A stretch of DNA of 64,000 bases. Source: Argentina anserina (taxonomy: Eukaryota > Streptophyta > Magnoliopsida > Rosales > Rosaceae). Made by a program: the position numbers and the translations under genes. Below are positions 41,101 to 54,268 of this stretch, piece by piece (the stretch's first letter is position 1; the number at the start of each line of letters is the position of its first letter). The stretch is from contig NC_065874.1 in NCBI RefSeq assembly GCF_933775445.1, positions 15,271,001 to 15,335,000 of the forward strand, given 5' to 3'. A model generated the notes under the pieces. That model had not been told where the DNA came from. It made no database searches and saw only the letters and a list, made by a program, of their open reading frames with translations.

Positions 41101-44100
41101 AGTAATCTCTCATGTCTATAATAACTATCCCAACTACCCGAGAACGCCTCTGACAATACTAGAGAAATTCCATGTAACATAAACATGCTCCATATTACAT
41201 GAATCATTCAATACAAGCACAATTTGGACATACTAACACATAATCTGAGCACGCCTCTGACAATCTACACGTTAGTATGCAACGTATGGTTAATCTCTAC
41301 CAATTTTACTTAAATCCGTGCACACCGCTGACAACCGAAGTCATTGGTACATTCTAGATGAAGAACATATAATCATAAGTACTTATAATCGAAAAAACAT
41401 GAAAGGTAACTAGATACCAATCACATCACATAGAATGAGAAGAAAGAACAATGAAATATACTGAAATTAAAATAGAATAACAAAAGGTCATAGTTTACAC
41501 TTTTTGTTCTTCAACACGCTTGAATCACGCCAAGGAAAACTTGAACTATCACAAACTATGTCTACAGCCAAAGAAAAACAGAAAAACCTAAACAAAAGCT
41601 AGAGTTTTGTGGAGGAGAGAGGACAGTACAGAGAGCAGAGAAGAAAAAGAATTGCTGCGGCAAAAAGGAGGTCCAAACTCCTTAATTAAGTCTCCTATAG
41701 ATAGGGAAGAAACCCTATAAAGTTGAATTAATCTTGGCCCTTCTTTGAGTAGATGCTAAAGGGATCCAAGGGCTTGAAATAACTTATTTTTCTGTCCATA
41801 ATTGATGCTCAGAAAAACCCCAGTAGAAGCCCAATTCGTGGCTGACACATTCTATCATTTCTTGACTAGGATTGCTTTCTCTCTTTATTCTCGGACAGTT
41901 TGTGACCTCTGCTCAGTAAATCGAGCATAACTTCCTCCACAAAATTGATATTGCTATGATTCCAGCGCCTCTGGAAACTAGACTCATAGGGCTTTCCATC
42001 GATATATTATTCATAATTTTCCTTCAAGTAGATTGCCTGCTATGATCCGTTTAAGTTGACTGTTCTGCAGAGGCAGAATCCTGATTCCGGGTTTTATTGC
42101 TCCTTTTGGTCCTTTAAACACATCTTCTCTTATTTTGCTCCAATGTACCTAAAAACAGCAAAACTAAGTCAAAATGAACATTATTAAGAGAATAATTAAA
42201 CTAAATGAGAGAGATAACATGTTAACAACGTCGCATTATATGCTCCTATCAGTGGATACTGGTGATGGATTTCTGCTTTATCTATCAATATATGCTTTGT
42301 TTCTTTTGATACAAGTATCAATCGTTATCAAAGTAAAATTGTAAAGCTCAGTTGCTAGGATTTAGATTCTTGTACTATAGTTTCATGTTTTATTTGAAAT
42401 AGAATATCTCTTTTCTATCATGTTTTTAAATAAAGTTATACATTTGTTAAGTAATACCTGGGTCTGTAGCCAATTGATTAGGTTTTAATGTTTAATCAAA
42501 TTAGTGTACGTATACGTATTCTAAAACATAGACAGTTTGGGTTGGGTCCAGTTTTTTTTTCCTCAGGCATTTGATAAACTACTTTGTCAAAATTATTCTC
42601 AATGATCTGTTTTAGAATAATCTCTATCAGTCCTGTTGGTTGTCACCATTTTTTCCCTTCAAAATGCTACATTTTTGCATGATCTAGTTATAACTCTCCT
42701 CTTACAATTTACACTAAACTAATTTATTTTCTGTTTTAAATGTCAAATGGGTTTATTGCATGCAAAAGACGTTTCAACGTATCCATATGCTTTCACACTT
42801 TGCATATCATTTGGAGGTTTTTCAAATTGTTTAATGGTCCCACAAATTTTCTCCAGACTAATAAATGTTTGTTTTGAATTATTATAGCAATGTACTCTTC
42901 TTCTGTTTTTTTTCCTTTCCAGATTGATATTGTTTGCTTGATTACTTTAATTCCATGTAGTCTGGACCTGATGAAAGAAGTGTTCCTGGGAATACAATTG
43001 CAGTGCAAGCCGACATGCCATTTAGTGGTCTCACTTCTTTCGGAACAGCATTCTTGTCCAAGTTCGAATGTTCCCAAATGCCACATTCTGTATGTTATCT
43101 TTCCAAAATTACTGTGGTGTAAGTTCCCATTGAGAACACCAAAACTTACTCTTATGTATCTATAGTTGTTGGAGCACATCACATTTGTGGATACTCCTGG
43201 TGTTTTATCTGGGGAGAAGCAACGAACACAACGAGCTTACGATTTTACTGGAGTGACTTCATGGTTTGCTGCAAAGTGTGACCTCATTTTGCTTTTGTTT
43301 GATCCTCACAAGCTTGATGTGAGTGATGAGTTCAAGCGTGTGATATCATCTCTACGTGGTCATGACGATAAGATCCGTGTTGTACTCAATAAGGCAGATC
43401 AAATTGATACTCAACAAGTAAGCATATAGTTGACATGGTTACGTCGTCATGTTATACATAATACACCTTCTATTGATGGTTTTGATTAGGTCATTTGACG
43501 TTGCAATTGATGTCGTTATACTTATATAGTTGATGAGGGTTTATGGAGCATTGATGTGGTCCCTCGGAAAGGTTCTGAATACTCCTGAGGTCATGCGAGT
43601 CTACATTGGGTACCCCTTCTATCTGGATGTATTCATTTGAATTTTGGAGAACTTAGTTGATTGAATTTTAGTAAAACTGTTCATAATGTCTTGAGAGTAT
43701 TTCTATAATTCACGTTTAAGTGTCCCGTATGGAAGCTAATTTCTGTTTTGCAGATCATTTAATGACAAACCTGTCAATGAGGCTGCTTCTGGTCCAATAG
43801 GGAAGGAACTCTTTGAGAGAGAACAAGAGGATCTTCTTGCCGACTTAAAGGATATTCCTAAGAAGTCGTGTGATCGCCGGGTGAGTATGAATCTTTTTTC
43901 TCATCATGTTGGGTTTTTTATTTCAATGTGGGATTCAGGATTCGTTACCGACATTTTAATTATGTCTTCTTTTTTTCCCAGATCAATGAATTTGTCAAGC
44001 GTGCTAGAGCTGCCAAGATACATGCTTACATTATTAGCCATTTGAGAAAAGAGATGCCTGCTTTGATCGGGAAAGCTAAGACCCAACAGAAACTAACGGA

Positions 44101-44385
44101 TAATCTGGAAGATGAGTTTAAAAAGGTAATCGTAATTTCCTCCTTATGTAACTCCATTCAGTACCATTCAGTATTTTTCACACATTACATGCCACACAGG
44201 TTCAAAGGGAATTTCATCTACCTCCAGGAGATTTTCCAAATGTTGAACAATTCAGGGAGACCTTAAGTGGTTACAGCTTTGACAATTTTGAGAAGCTGAA
44301 ACCTAGTATGATTAAGGCAGTTGATGACATGCTGGGTTATGATATCCCAGAGCTTTTGAAGAATTTCAGAAATCCTTACGACTAA
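38137..44385 (+). CDS. EHD1: EH-domain (EHD) dynamin-like ATPase, 16 exons
   Basis: EHD proteins remodel membranes in endocytosis and endosomal recycling. Exons: 38137-38221, 38366-38445, 38746-38814, 38917-38974, 39092-39144, 39233-39275, 39358-39419, 39946-40059, 40292-40394, 40487-40536, 42961-43089, 43166-43417, 43530-43609, 43754-43880, 43982-44125, 44200-44385. They join in frame to 544 residues. The plant-style N-terminal EH domain has an EF-hand loop starting DSDNDGRITG. The G domain has the P-loop GQYSTGKTT, the switch motif DTPG and the NKAD motif. The helical C-terminus ends DIPELLKNF. Exon 7 must use the second AG (at 39357), because the nearer one shifts the frame. Intron 10 is 2.4 kb because of a solo LTR. 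The symbol follows Arabidopsis EHD1; EHD2 co-orthology is possible. Confidence 0.95.
40754..42251 (-). mobile_element. Solo LTR, 1.5 kb, in intron 10 of the EHD gene
   Basis: The 5-bp target duplication GTGGA occurs at 40749-40753 and 42252-42256. The ends are TGATGG and CCTATCA. On the minus strand the element starts TGATAGGAGCAT, a start common in plant Ty3/gypsy LTRs, hence the strand call. No internal coding region remains. Confidence 0.75.
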
Positions 44386-44745
44386 TGGTGCCGGAATCTT
44401 AAAGAAAGTATTTTGAAGTACCTACTGTTGAAAGGAGAGTTTGCTCTTCTTGAGCACCTTGGTTACCGCTGTAATGTAATATGATTCGGGCCTTCTGCCC
44501 TTATTGTAGTCTTTCCCGAGTTTAAAAATAGATGTTATTGTAGAATATTCATAGGCTTTGTATGTTGTAATGCCAATTTTTGCTTTCGGTGGATTACTGA
44601 GGGGCAGTAAAAAGCTGGGATTTGAAAGAGAGATGACAATGTAACACCAAAAATTGTTGTTCCTACAATTATTACATACTCCAATTTATCATACCGAATA
44701 GAGCATATATATGTTCCGACTAACGTTGCATATATATATATATAT
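44386..44745. other. 3' UTR of the EHD gene and spacer
   Basis: Probable 3' UTR to about 44560, then AT-rich sequence with a short TA run. Confidence 0.5.
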
Positions 44746-45458
44746 GTAAAATCTTTTTATGGTACTTGAGGTATGGTCAATTAGAAACTGATATATAACG
44801 TTTTAAATAGGACATTTGGTACCTAACGTTTCAAAGAGAACATTTGGTACCTAAATTTAGATTTCATAGGACACTTTGGTACTTTTATTGATTTTGTTAA
44901 ATATAGAGGGTAAAATTGATATTTACATATTATTTATCAAAATAAAATATAAATAGAAATTTATGGGGTCAAGATTAATTTCTCACCTTGGTATCTATTA
45001 TTTTTGTGTCGTTTGTGAGAAAATAAACATGAATTAATTCTAAGCTTTAATTGAAGGTGAAAAATTATATTTTTATTTAGGAAATCTAGTATTTGTGATT
45101 TAAATACCCATAAGAATGTTTTTAGTTAATTAAATATAGATTCGCGGAGTAGTTTTATCAGACAATTGAATTTCATAAACATAAAATTAACTTATGCTAT
45201 TAACATAAACCAAAAATATTAACTTAAAAAAATGCATAAAACGATTAAGATTTGAGGATAATGATCATATAAAACTCATGTTTTTATTGTATTTTTTGTA
45301 AATAATACACTTAAATATCTACTTTACCCTCTTATTAATCAACATAAGTACCAAAATGTTTTATATAATTTAATTTTAGGTACCAAACTGTATTTTTGAA
45401 ACATTAGGTACTAAAGTGTCCAATTAGTCATACCTTAAGTATCATAGAAAGAATTTAC
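44746..45458. mobile_element. Foldback MITE, about 0.7 kb
   Basis: The left arm (from GTAAAATCTTTTTATGGTAC) and the right arm (inverse, ending GAATTTAC) match for more than 100 bases, including several TTTGGTACCT repeats. Similarity continues inward to the AGAGGGTAAA strings. There is no coding region, and the target duplication was not resolved. Confidence 0.7.
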
Positions 45459-47910
45459 CCTTACATTTTCCAGTTGTAGGTTTTATTATCTTTCACTAAA
45501 TTTCATATTAGTTGCACTTGGTTTATATAATTCTTTACAGTTAGTCATATCATCTTTTGATGTAGAGGCAAAATCAGTGTTGCTATTAAGAGCAAGTTTG
45601 GCCTTGAGGTGATTATTTTAAAAGCGGTTATAATTGTGTTGTGAAAATAATCAGCTGTGAAAATTGTGCATTCTCAATGTGATGGTATCTCTCTCTATCC
45701 GTTGATTATATTACTCTCGTTCAATCATTTTTCAACCAATGCTACATTTCAACTGTAATGTTATTTAATATTAAAATATAAATAAAAAACATCGTGAAAA
45801 GAAAAGGTAATTTATTCGGAGGTAGACCCTCCACTGGGTGGAGGTTCACATATATGTGGTTAACGGCGCGTGTATAATAACCCCTAACAGACTTAAGTTA
45901 CTTAAACAAAAAATGATCCATATCAAATTACTTTAACCAGCTATTTAAACTTGTAGTAGTAAGTGAAGAAGTCAAAATTATCAGAGCCCACATCAAAATG
46001 GCAAAATGGCTCTTCCCTTCATCTCCATGAAGCTAAAGACCTGCAAATCTGCGAATGGAAAGCCCATGTATCTAGACTTTCTTCCAATAACAGGTAATTA
46101 AACACACCCATTAATCAGGTATCTTTCTCAATAGCAGCCTGATCTGAGAAAGTAGAAGAAATAACATAATAACCCAAATTAATATACTCTGGCAAAACGG
46201 TCCTGGGTTCCGGAATCATGACTAGATTCTTTTAATGGAGGTGGAAGATATAAGCTCTTAGGTAGGAGGCGGTCGATATGATTGAGTTTTGTTTCACTTC
46301 CACTCTAAGTCGAATGATTTACATAAATTTGGACGATCTCGATCTCTAGTACCCGTGCTCTTCGACCTCGACATCACTGATTTTCAACTCTCGTCGTTTC
46401 CTTGAAGTTCCTCGTCAAAGTTCAGCTTCCATCAAAAGTTCAACACCAATATCGATGGGAAGGAGACCCCAAAAGGTCATGTGCTCAAGAATGTGACATT
46501 TTGGATTGAAAGAAAGAAGAGATAGTGATTCGATTGAACCCAAGAAAGGTCAGGCTCCTCCCCTTTGTTCCCAAGCTCAAATGAAGATAATCTTCAAATT
46601 GTGCCTTGAGCTCCTCCATTAACAGACCAATTGCAACAATTTACCTTTATTTTTTACGAATTTGTCTCCATATGGGTATTGAGTTACTTGAATAGAAGGA
46701 TTAAGAGAATTATCGTTAATAAAGATTATGGTGAAATCCACTAATGCCTACTACAGCCAATACAAACCCCTTGTCGAAACGGAGACGTCCGAAACCTCTG
46801 TTAGTCAAATAAGGTGGCTTGACTCCAATTTGTGGTTGTAGGGCTGCCACATCATCCTGTGAGCCAAAAGGTGGAGGTTCACATGGTGTAGGGAAGAATT
46901 TTCGCTAAACATATCTCATAACCTCAAGCCATCACATCAGAATTTCAGTCCGATGATTCAGCAGTTACACAATCAAAAGGTTGCAAACATAGAGACAAAA
47001 GCATACAAAGAGCATGTTAGAAAATAGAAATAAGAGAAAGCAACACTAAATATGCTGGTAAGGAATATGAGAGGACACAATACCGGCCATGCAAATAATA
47101 CAAGCATATATTCACCCATATTCAAAAGGCAAACAACAAACAAAAAGAAGAACATAAATAAATAAAGTTTTTCTCAAATTAGAAACTCGAAACAAGATTC
47201 TTTTACTTCCATGTTTACTATTATACTGATCGGAAAAGCATACTCTCATACACACTAGTGAATTCTTTTAGTAGTGCCAAAAGAAAAATGTTGCAAGTTC
47301 AATCGCTCATCCATGGCCAAGCTGGTCAACGTATTTCCCACGCTATGAAAAAAATTGTTGCTCATGAGAGTCCCTATGATTAATTCAGTCACGAATTAAA
47401 ATCTCATCGCTTCTGATAATATATATGCCCTAGAGAGAAACATATGGGTTGCTTCTACTGACCCGAAGTGAAGGAATTACTAAATCACAGTAAAATGATT
47501 ACTGTAGTCACAAGCTTTTGCTACACAATCAGCCAAAACAAGGTAAAAAGCTGTTACCTTCAAGTGTGAGAGCCCTTGATCTCTAGGCTTCTCTGTCTTG
47601 CGAGATATGTGAAGCCATCTCTGCCACATTCCATCAAATATCAATGAATGGTTGAGGATGTAGGAAGTTTATTAAGAAAAACACATCATATTCCCCATTG
47701 TTGATTGGGTATTTTGTAACGATCCATTTCTTGTTGGCTCTGAGGTTTGAAACCTGCCTTGTGTACTCAAGTCTCCAACCTACTAATAAACTCAAATAAA
47801 TTAAAATAAATAGATGACATAATCAATCTACCAATAAGTTAACTTTGAACATCACAAATACAATCAATAGCTCCTGAGATATCATAACTACTACTGTTGA
47901 GAAATAATCA
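45459..47910. other. Long spacer without a recognised gene
   Basis: AT-rich and probably repeat-derived. The phrase GGTGGAGGTTCACAT recurs near 45838 and 46871, which suggests the ends of an old element, but no termini or target duplication could be defined. Confidence 0.4.
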
Positions 47911-47936
47911 TGTAACAGCCCGGAATTTTATATATT

Positions 47937-47979
<43 letters not shown>

Positions 47980-48560
47980 GGGTGCATGTACTTGGTAGTA
48001 TGTTGAAATTAAATAATTCTTAGTTTGTTATATTTTTATTCCTTTTGTTATAATTCTGTTATTGACTAAGTAGGAGAATTAAGACCCAATGACCATGATC
48101 CAATACCATATTAGAAAACCCAAGCCCAAACTTGAAATAAGTTTAAGAAAAAAAAAACTCATGCGATCAGAACGACGCAAACCCAGAAGCTATGCCTTCG
48201 TCTCCACCGCCTTCTTCTCCTTTAGATATTTTTCAGTATGAAACTAGATAAATCAACATCCATTTTAGACATTCTAGAGAAACCAAAGAATTCTAGAAAC
48301 CGCCATAGTTAAGCTTGAGGTATCAGAGGGTGGAGAACAAGCTTTCAATTGATGAGTCATTCAAGCTGGGAAGAAGGAGCTGAAACCCTAGAAATCTGAA
48401 AGTGGCAGGTCTATGCCTAAATGGGTAAGATTTCAATTGCAAGATTCGATTTTACTACCTTTAATTCTTGCTTGAACATCAAGTTCATCCCCAAATTCTA
48501 AACACTACAAATAGGTTATGTGTTCTGGGTTTTAAGAGACATTCAGAGGTCTAGCTATTA
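47911..48560. mobile_element. Probable truncated LTR
   Basis: Begins TGTAACAGCCCGGAATTTT, a start typical of plant Ty3/gypsy LTRs, and includes a (TA)n run at about 47940-47974. No matching end or target duplication was found, so it is taken as a fragment. Confidence 0.4.
47940..47974. repeat. (TA)n microsatellite
   Basis: Uninterrupted TA repeats inside the probable LTR fragment. Confidence 0.85.
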
Positions 48561-48719
48561 CCAATGTTCTAAATATCCCGATATATTTCCGATATATTCC
48601 TGATATTAAGAAAACGATACGATAAGTTGCTTATCGGTCTATTATATCGGTCAACCCGAAAAATCAAGTCAAATAACGATATATCGGGTCAAACCGAGTT
48701 TGGGGATCGGAACTTTAGA

Positions 48720-49084
48720 GTTTGGTAGACTTCAGGAGGAGTCTACATCACATGTTAAAATCTTTAAGTAGTTTGTGTGTTGTGCTTTTTTTTCCTTCGA
48801 TCAAGCTTTTTGTTTTACCCAAGAGGTTTTTGTTTTACATGACAAGATTTTTACCGAGTCAACGTTGTGCGCCATGCAACTTAGGCATGCGACACAAGGG
48901 GGAGTGTTCCGGCAGAATTATTATTCTATCATTGTGTGTCTTAGCGTTGTTAAGTTTCATGTTAGAGATATATTAGCATCTCTGTAATATATTAGGACTA
49001 CGAATCCTATAGGATTGTGATTTTATAATGCTTATACATAAGCACTTATATCATTCAATAAAGATACTCTTATTTCATCCGGCA
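48720..49084 (+). mobile_element. 3' end of a truncated copia element with its LTR
   Basis: The segment ending in GCGACACAAGGGGGAG (48904) has the polypurine tract and lead-in seen at copia 3' ends. A 180-bp LTR-like unit follows from TGTTCCGG (48905) to CCGGCA (49084). No gag, pol or 5' LTR is nearby. Confidence 0.6.
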
Positions 49085-49598
49085 TTAAAAAGTATATTGA
49101 ATAGTAATTGTGGATGTGTTCACGTTTTGGCTTCAATAAGAAAGGGCGGAAGTTAAACACAGCACAAAGACCACGCTCTTGGGTAAACTTTACCGCGCAA
49201 TTTATCTTAGATTCAACCTGACTGTTACTCTCAACTCTAAGATCTTCGTCTTTTCTTTTTCTATATAAATGTAGAGATTGTCGGTGTAATTTTCTGTTTA
49301 AATGTTTGGTTTTGTGGAGTGGTTGTTACTGCACACTAGGTGTTCGACTAAAATCCCCTGAAGCTCTGTTTGTGATTTTAAAATAAAAGTATCAATTCAA
49401 ACACTTCTACTTTGCTTCTTTTGAAATCTTGATGGGAAATGTACCTCATGTTCATAATTTATATGCGCATAGCTTTTTTGAAGAATACCTGAAGTGGTTG
49501 GAACATGAGTGTTGATGAAGCTTCAGCTGCTTTACCTTGTTTCTCTACTGTGCAGGGCCACTGGTGTTTGAATTTCAGGAAGTACTAGAGTGAGAACA
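49085..49598. other. 5' flank and probable leader of the SWIB gene
   Basis: No coding region. Acceptor-like TTTCAG and GTGCAG strings at about 49553-49578 suggest a 5' UTR intron, but its upstream exon was not located. Confidence 0.4.
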
Positions 49599-50150
49599 AT
49601 GTTGCCGCAGGGGATTAAAAAGGCGGTTACGGATAACCCAAAGAAACTGGTCAACTTGATTGACCTGGTGAATCTTCCTTCTACTCTGAGAGAGTTTGTG
49701 GGTCAGTCTCGGATTTCTCGGCTTGGATGTTTCGTGCATGTCTGGTCGTACATCAAGGACAACAATCTCCAGGTTCTCCTTTACATTTTTCGCCAAGTAA
49801 TCTGTGTGCTTTTTGATTGAAAATTTGGAATGCAACTAGATTAGTCGTATCAATTATCAAACAGATATTTGGTATGCGTGTATTGGACATTGTATTTTCT
49901 TTTGGATTTTCTTTCAGATTCTTTGTTGGATTTAACTTTACAACTCAATTTTTGTACTCGTGCAGTGTAGATCTTATTCTTTTTTCTTTACTGATAAGAA
50001 GTCTTGGTGTGCTTTGCACAGGATCCAAACAACAAGAACGTGGTCAATTATGATGAGAAGTTGAAGAGTATTTTGTTGGGCAAGCCTCAAGTTGAGTTGG
50101 CTGAGCTTCCTTCATTGATCAAGCTCCATTTCCCCAAAGAGGCTAAATAA
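49599..50150 (+). CDS. Small SWIB/MDM2-domain protein
   Basis: Two exons, 49599-49772 and 50022-50150, join in frame to 100 residues, nearly all of it one SWIB fold. It runs from LPSTLREFVGQSRISRLGCF through VWSYIKDNNLQ to DPNNKNVVNYDEKLKSILLG. SWIB domains occur in chromatin-remodelling subunits and in small plant proteins targeted to nucleus, plastid or mitochondria. No transit peptide is obvious here; the N-terminus is a short basic helix. The start was chosen as the only ATG giving the conserved GIKKAVTDNPKKL lead-in. Specific partners are unknown. Confidence 0.88.
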
Positions 50151-50196
50151 TTGTAGCAATCCTAATTGAGGTTCTTCTTTTCCCCTCTGTTTAATC

Positions 50197-50220
50197 CTCT
50201 CTCTCTCTCTCTCTCTCTCT
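50197..50220. repeat. (CT)n microsatellite in the SWIB gene 3' flank
   Basis: About 12 CT units roughly 50 bases after the stop codon. Confidence 0.85.
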
Positions 50221-50613
50221 GTTGTTTTTTTTTGTCCTTTTTTTTTTGGCATGAGAAGCATTTTTACTTACTAGGTACCTAAGATTGTAAGAAGCTAGTT
50301 AATGAGAACTTGAATTCTCGATTACCAGTTATAATTTTTTTTTCGTGTAAAAATCCATTACATTCGGTGGCTCTTTAATAGTATTGTGTGAGATCATGCT
50401 GGTAATTTCAGAAAGTAATATTTTTTTTTTCCATAACTGCCAGTTCATCTGCTAAATGAATCTTTCCATGCCTGATTTTGCTCTTCTCCTTCTATGTTTA
50501 TGTTGCATACTGTCACTCGTCAAAATGTTGACAAATTCAGATTGGGAAAAATGACAGTATGTATAGGTTAAATGTTGACAATTACAAGGGACTACATTAT
50601 ATACTTGGATGTC

Positions 50614-52083
50614 TCATAGAAATTGAGCTAGACATGTCTTAAATACGTGATTTGCAACAATAGCATTTGTTCTCTCTGAGGGGTGGAAGGCATCCCAAAA
50701 TACATATCGATTTGCATCTGAACAGGTAAATGGGTTTAATTTTGAACACATGTAACTCATCTCAAACAGTCCTGTACCGCAACAGGCTGTTGCTGCTGTT
50801 TCAAATCCTGTAACAGTAAATTTATCACTTTTTTTTGGGGTTAGTATAGAAGCCATGATTACAGTTAGTAAAAACATGGAAAAACACTCACCAAAGGATT
50901 CAGGGCTTTGTATGATATTTGAGAGGATATAGTATGGGTTTGAAAGCACAAGCTGGATTCCAACTAGTTGCTCGTTGAATCTGCCAACTAATTCCTGCAA
51001 CTTGTTATTGAAACTCCTGGCCACATCATTGTAGGACTCGATACAATCACTCCCTGAAAGAAGATGTTTAGTTCTCTCCAATGGCAGACAACCCATTGGA
51101 GGAAGGCCACCTAGAGATATCTTTCGAGCTCCAAGCAGGTAGAGCTCTGTGATGAAATTTTCAGCAATACTTACTAGAAAATTCTGGTACTCCTCTATGG
51201 AATACTCCGATGATCTTTCTGAAAATACGTAGTAGTTTTCTAGGAAATCATTAGTTCCTATACTTGTTAAGTACAGTGCTTCTCCCAGAATCTCATTTGC
51301 TTCATCATCTCCTAGATAGGTTCTGAGGTCCTGCTGGTATTGTTTGAAGTACTCTAACTCCTTCCAGAGAGGTATCACAGACTGCAAGTCCAGCAAGATA
51401 GCTGTAAATAAGACATATATGCATACTCTTGATTTTAGCTTATTGTATCTAGTTGGTATTTTGATCTGAATTATACAAAAGCATCAACCAAATTGATTAA
51501 AAAATCAGAATTCAAGATTTAATTAAATTTCGAAATAATAGCTCGTCTAAACAGGTATGTTTCATTTTCCTATACAATTTGTCCATTTACTGATGCATCA
51601 GGGGGTAATGAATCCGCTACCTTACTCTTCCACCTCATACTTGAGGAGGAAGGAGGTGTTATCTGTTTAGCATTCCTGCATACTAGATTGAGTGATTGTG
51701 TGACTTACTAGGACATCAGAAGTGACGTTATCGTAACCAGTTCCTGCAGAGGCAAAGCAAACTCCAGTAGCAAAGTCCTTAATGTTATAAGATGGATCCA
51801 AGAATGCAGGTATCGATGGCTTGATCCCAAAAGCTTCAGAAATGAAGTCTGGTGGAATCCTGCCATTGGAAAATCGCCCTGTAGGCTGTCCTCCGTAGAA
51901 ATCACGGCCATATGGTGGAAAGTCGCTCTTTAGGACTGTCGATATCTGGTTATTGTTTCCTGCATCAACAGAAGAGTCTCCAAACACAATGATAGCTGGA
52001 ACTTTTGCATGCACCCTACAAATTTGCAGGAGGAAGTGGATTAGGAGAAACCAATAAACTGACTTAAAGGCCATCTTTTCCAT
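50614..52083 (-). CDS. GDSL esterase/lipase, 3 exons
   Basis: Predicted secreted SGNH-fold hydrolase acting on esters; the substrate is unknown. Exons on the minus strand are 52083-51709, 51381-50892 and 50807-50614. They join in frame to 352 residues. A signal peptide covers about residues 1-26. Block I is VFGDSSVDAGNNN with nucleophile Ser37. The block with the catalytic Asn is GTNDFLENYY, the glycine block is GGLPPMGCLP, and the Asp/His pair is in DAFHPSE (D327, H330). Exon 2 must start at TCTGTG after TTGCAG, because the AG 20 bases earlier leads to a stop. All catalytic residues are present. The gene is convergent with the SWIB gene, with about 460 bases between stops. Confidence 0.93.
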
Positions 52084-52987
52084 GGGGTCTAGCTCAAGCA
52101 GTGCAGGTTTATAGTTTCTATATTATTTTGGAAGACAAGGTTGATGAACTCTGATGTGGAACATAATTCTTCAAAGTATACTAGTGCTTTCGGTGATGTG
52201 TTGTATGTGAGTAAATGTTGGAAGAGTTGGTTAAGGAAAGTGGAGGTTTTTATTTTCATGGTATCACTTACCTAATTCACAGCTGAACCTACGTGCACCA
52301 GGTTGTCGTGAGTATTAAGAGTGTTCAAAATAAGAACAAAAGTCAAGTAGCTGAACCTACCTAGTGTTCCTAATTTGTTCATTCTAAACCGGCAATGGCT
52401 AAAGAAAGGTAGAAGTGTATCAATATGGTTATGCAATATATGCCAAGCCACCGTAGCTCGAGTTATGCATCAAGTCCAGTCTTGAAGTCGAGATGCAACA
52501 GAAAACACTGCATTCTGGTAACAGCTTCGTCCCAAACATGCGCGTAACACGGTGAGAATGGTGGGAAGTGGCAAGAATAGATCGAGGAAGCGGAAGAACG
52601 CCAGTTTAACGTTTCATAAATAACATGATTTTCTTATTGCTTATGATTGTTTAAAACCGCCTGGCCACAAGAGGAGTTCGTTCCGAATTCCAATTTACAT
52701 CAGAAATGATTTTCCCATGGAATATATGACATTTCTGCTTGTACCATGGATTACAAGGTGGTCATATTGTCATCAGCATGCAAGTTTGAGGTTGAGGTAG
52801 GGTCTTTGATGATGCCTAGGAAGTTATAATTCACCCACCCGAGAGTTTGATTGCGGAGTTGTGGTGCCAAGTGGAAGTCGGATAGCGAATAAGTATCGTT
52901 TGATTCACAAATGGAAATGAATCATAAAAATTTGTTTGTTTCTATGTAGAAAGTTGAACTATGCTATGAATGTAATAGGATGATGTA

Positions 52988-53018
<31 letters not shown>

Positions 53019-53412
53019 GAAAGGGTGACTGAAATTTTTTACCAGTCGTAGATTTCATTGGTTAAAATACTCATGCCAAGATAATCGATGCATGTTACGC
53101 TGTCGACCCATGGGTTACTCGGACTTAAAGATCAAGTATAATTTCGGTGGGAGAAACTGTAGACCTTTTCGTCAACCTCATCGGCTGCCTTATGGCTTCA
53201 ATATCCATGTTAATTCTATATTACCAACCCTCAAATCATAGTTGTCAACCATAATCATCCTCTAAGAAACCCACATATAAATGAAAATTGTGGGAATAAT
53301 GAGAAAATGCCATCGAAAATCTAGTCATTAATTTAGACACACACGAACGAGATGTAGTTGAAAAACCAATAATTTTATGGATCATAAGATCATAAGAATT
53401 AACAAGTAGAAA
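52084..53412. other. Intergenic spacer upstream of the GDSL gene
   Basis: Promoter side of the minus-strand GDSL gene followed by AT-rich DNA, with a (TA)n/(T)n run at 52985-53018. No gene was seen. Confidence 0.5.
52985..53018. repeat. (TA)n followed by a T run
   Basis: About ten TA units pass into about 14 consecutive T residues. Confidence 0.85.
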
Positions 53413-53697
53413 TATATTTGCCGACCACCCAAACTTTGCCCACTCATACCTACTCTCCTAAATATAGGTCATGTGTCTTCTTATTCTTCTTATTTAATCA
53501 TGTTTTAACCATAGTTATCAATATAAATTTATAGCACCAAATTATAATTTATTGTAATTTTTACTTGAACATAAAAAGAAGATAATTGTATTGTTATAAA
53601 TTATTATCACTTAATCATAGTTAAATAAGAAAATACGTGTTGTAAATTTATGAGAATAGGTATGAGTGGGTAAAATTTGAGTGGTCGATAAATTTGT
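53413..53697. mobile_element. Foldback MITE, about 285 bp
   Basis: The left arm (TTTGCCGACCACCC, CCCACTCATACCTA) and the right arm (inverse, with TAGGTATGAGTGGG and GAGTGGTCGATAAA) pair over about 50 bases. The inner sequence continues to mirror itself. There is no coding region, and the target duplication is unclear. Confidence 0.7.
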
Positions 53698-54228
53698 TTT
53701 CATTAAAAAGCTCACCTCATATTTCGTAAATGTGAACATGGTAATATTAGTTGTTTCGTAATATCCGTTTTTAGTGAATGGTGACTGCTAACCGTTCAAG
53801 ACTTCAGGAATATGAATCGGAATACGAACCTGATGCTAACTTGTTAATGTTGGCTAATTTTGGGGTGTCTAATGATGGTTCGATGTGGTGGGATGTTATT
53901 CCTCAGTTCCTCTCGTCTTATTATGATGATGATCTTTGTGAGCATTCTAGTTTCTGTTTCTCTTGATTTTTCGTTGTTTTTGCTTTGTCCCTTCTTATTG
54001 TTTCTTCTTTATGGGAGTGGTTTTGGCCTAATCCCCCTTGATATGCTTTCATTTTTATAATAATCCCCAGCTAAGGGCGTAGTAGTCCCAACTCCCAAGT
54101 CCGCTTTCAAAAAATAAAAAGAAAGAAACCCCAAGATGTACACGCTGAAACACACCGATAAAAATAGAGAAATAAAATAAAATAAAAACTAAAAGACCGG
54201 ACCTCTATAGATTGTGATCAGGAAAAAG

Positions 54229-54268
<40 letters not shown>

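Noticed and set aside
51382..51401. Alternative GDSL exon 2 acceptor 20 bases upstream
   Set aside because: It shifts the frame and meets a stop within nine codons; the TTGCAG site restores the family sequence.
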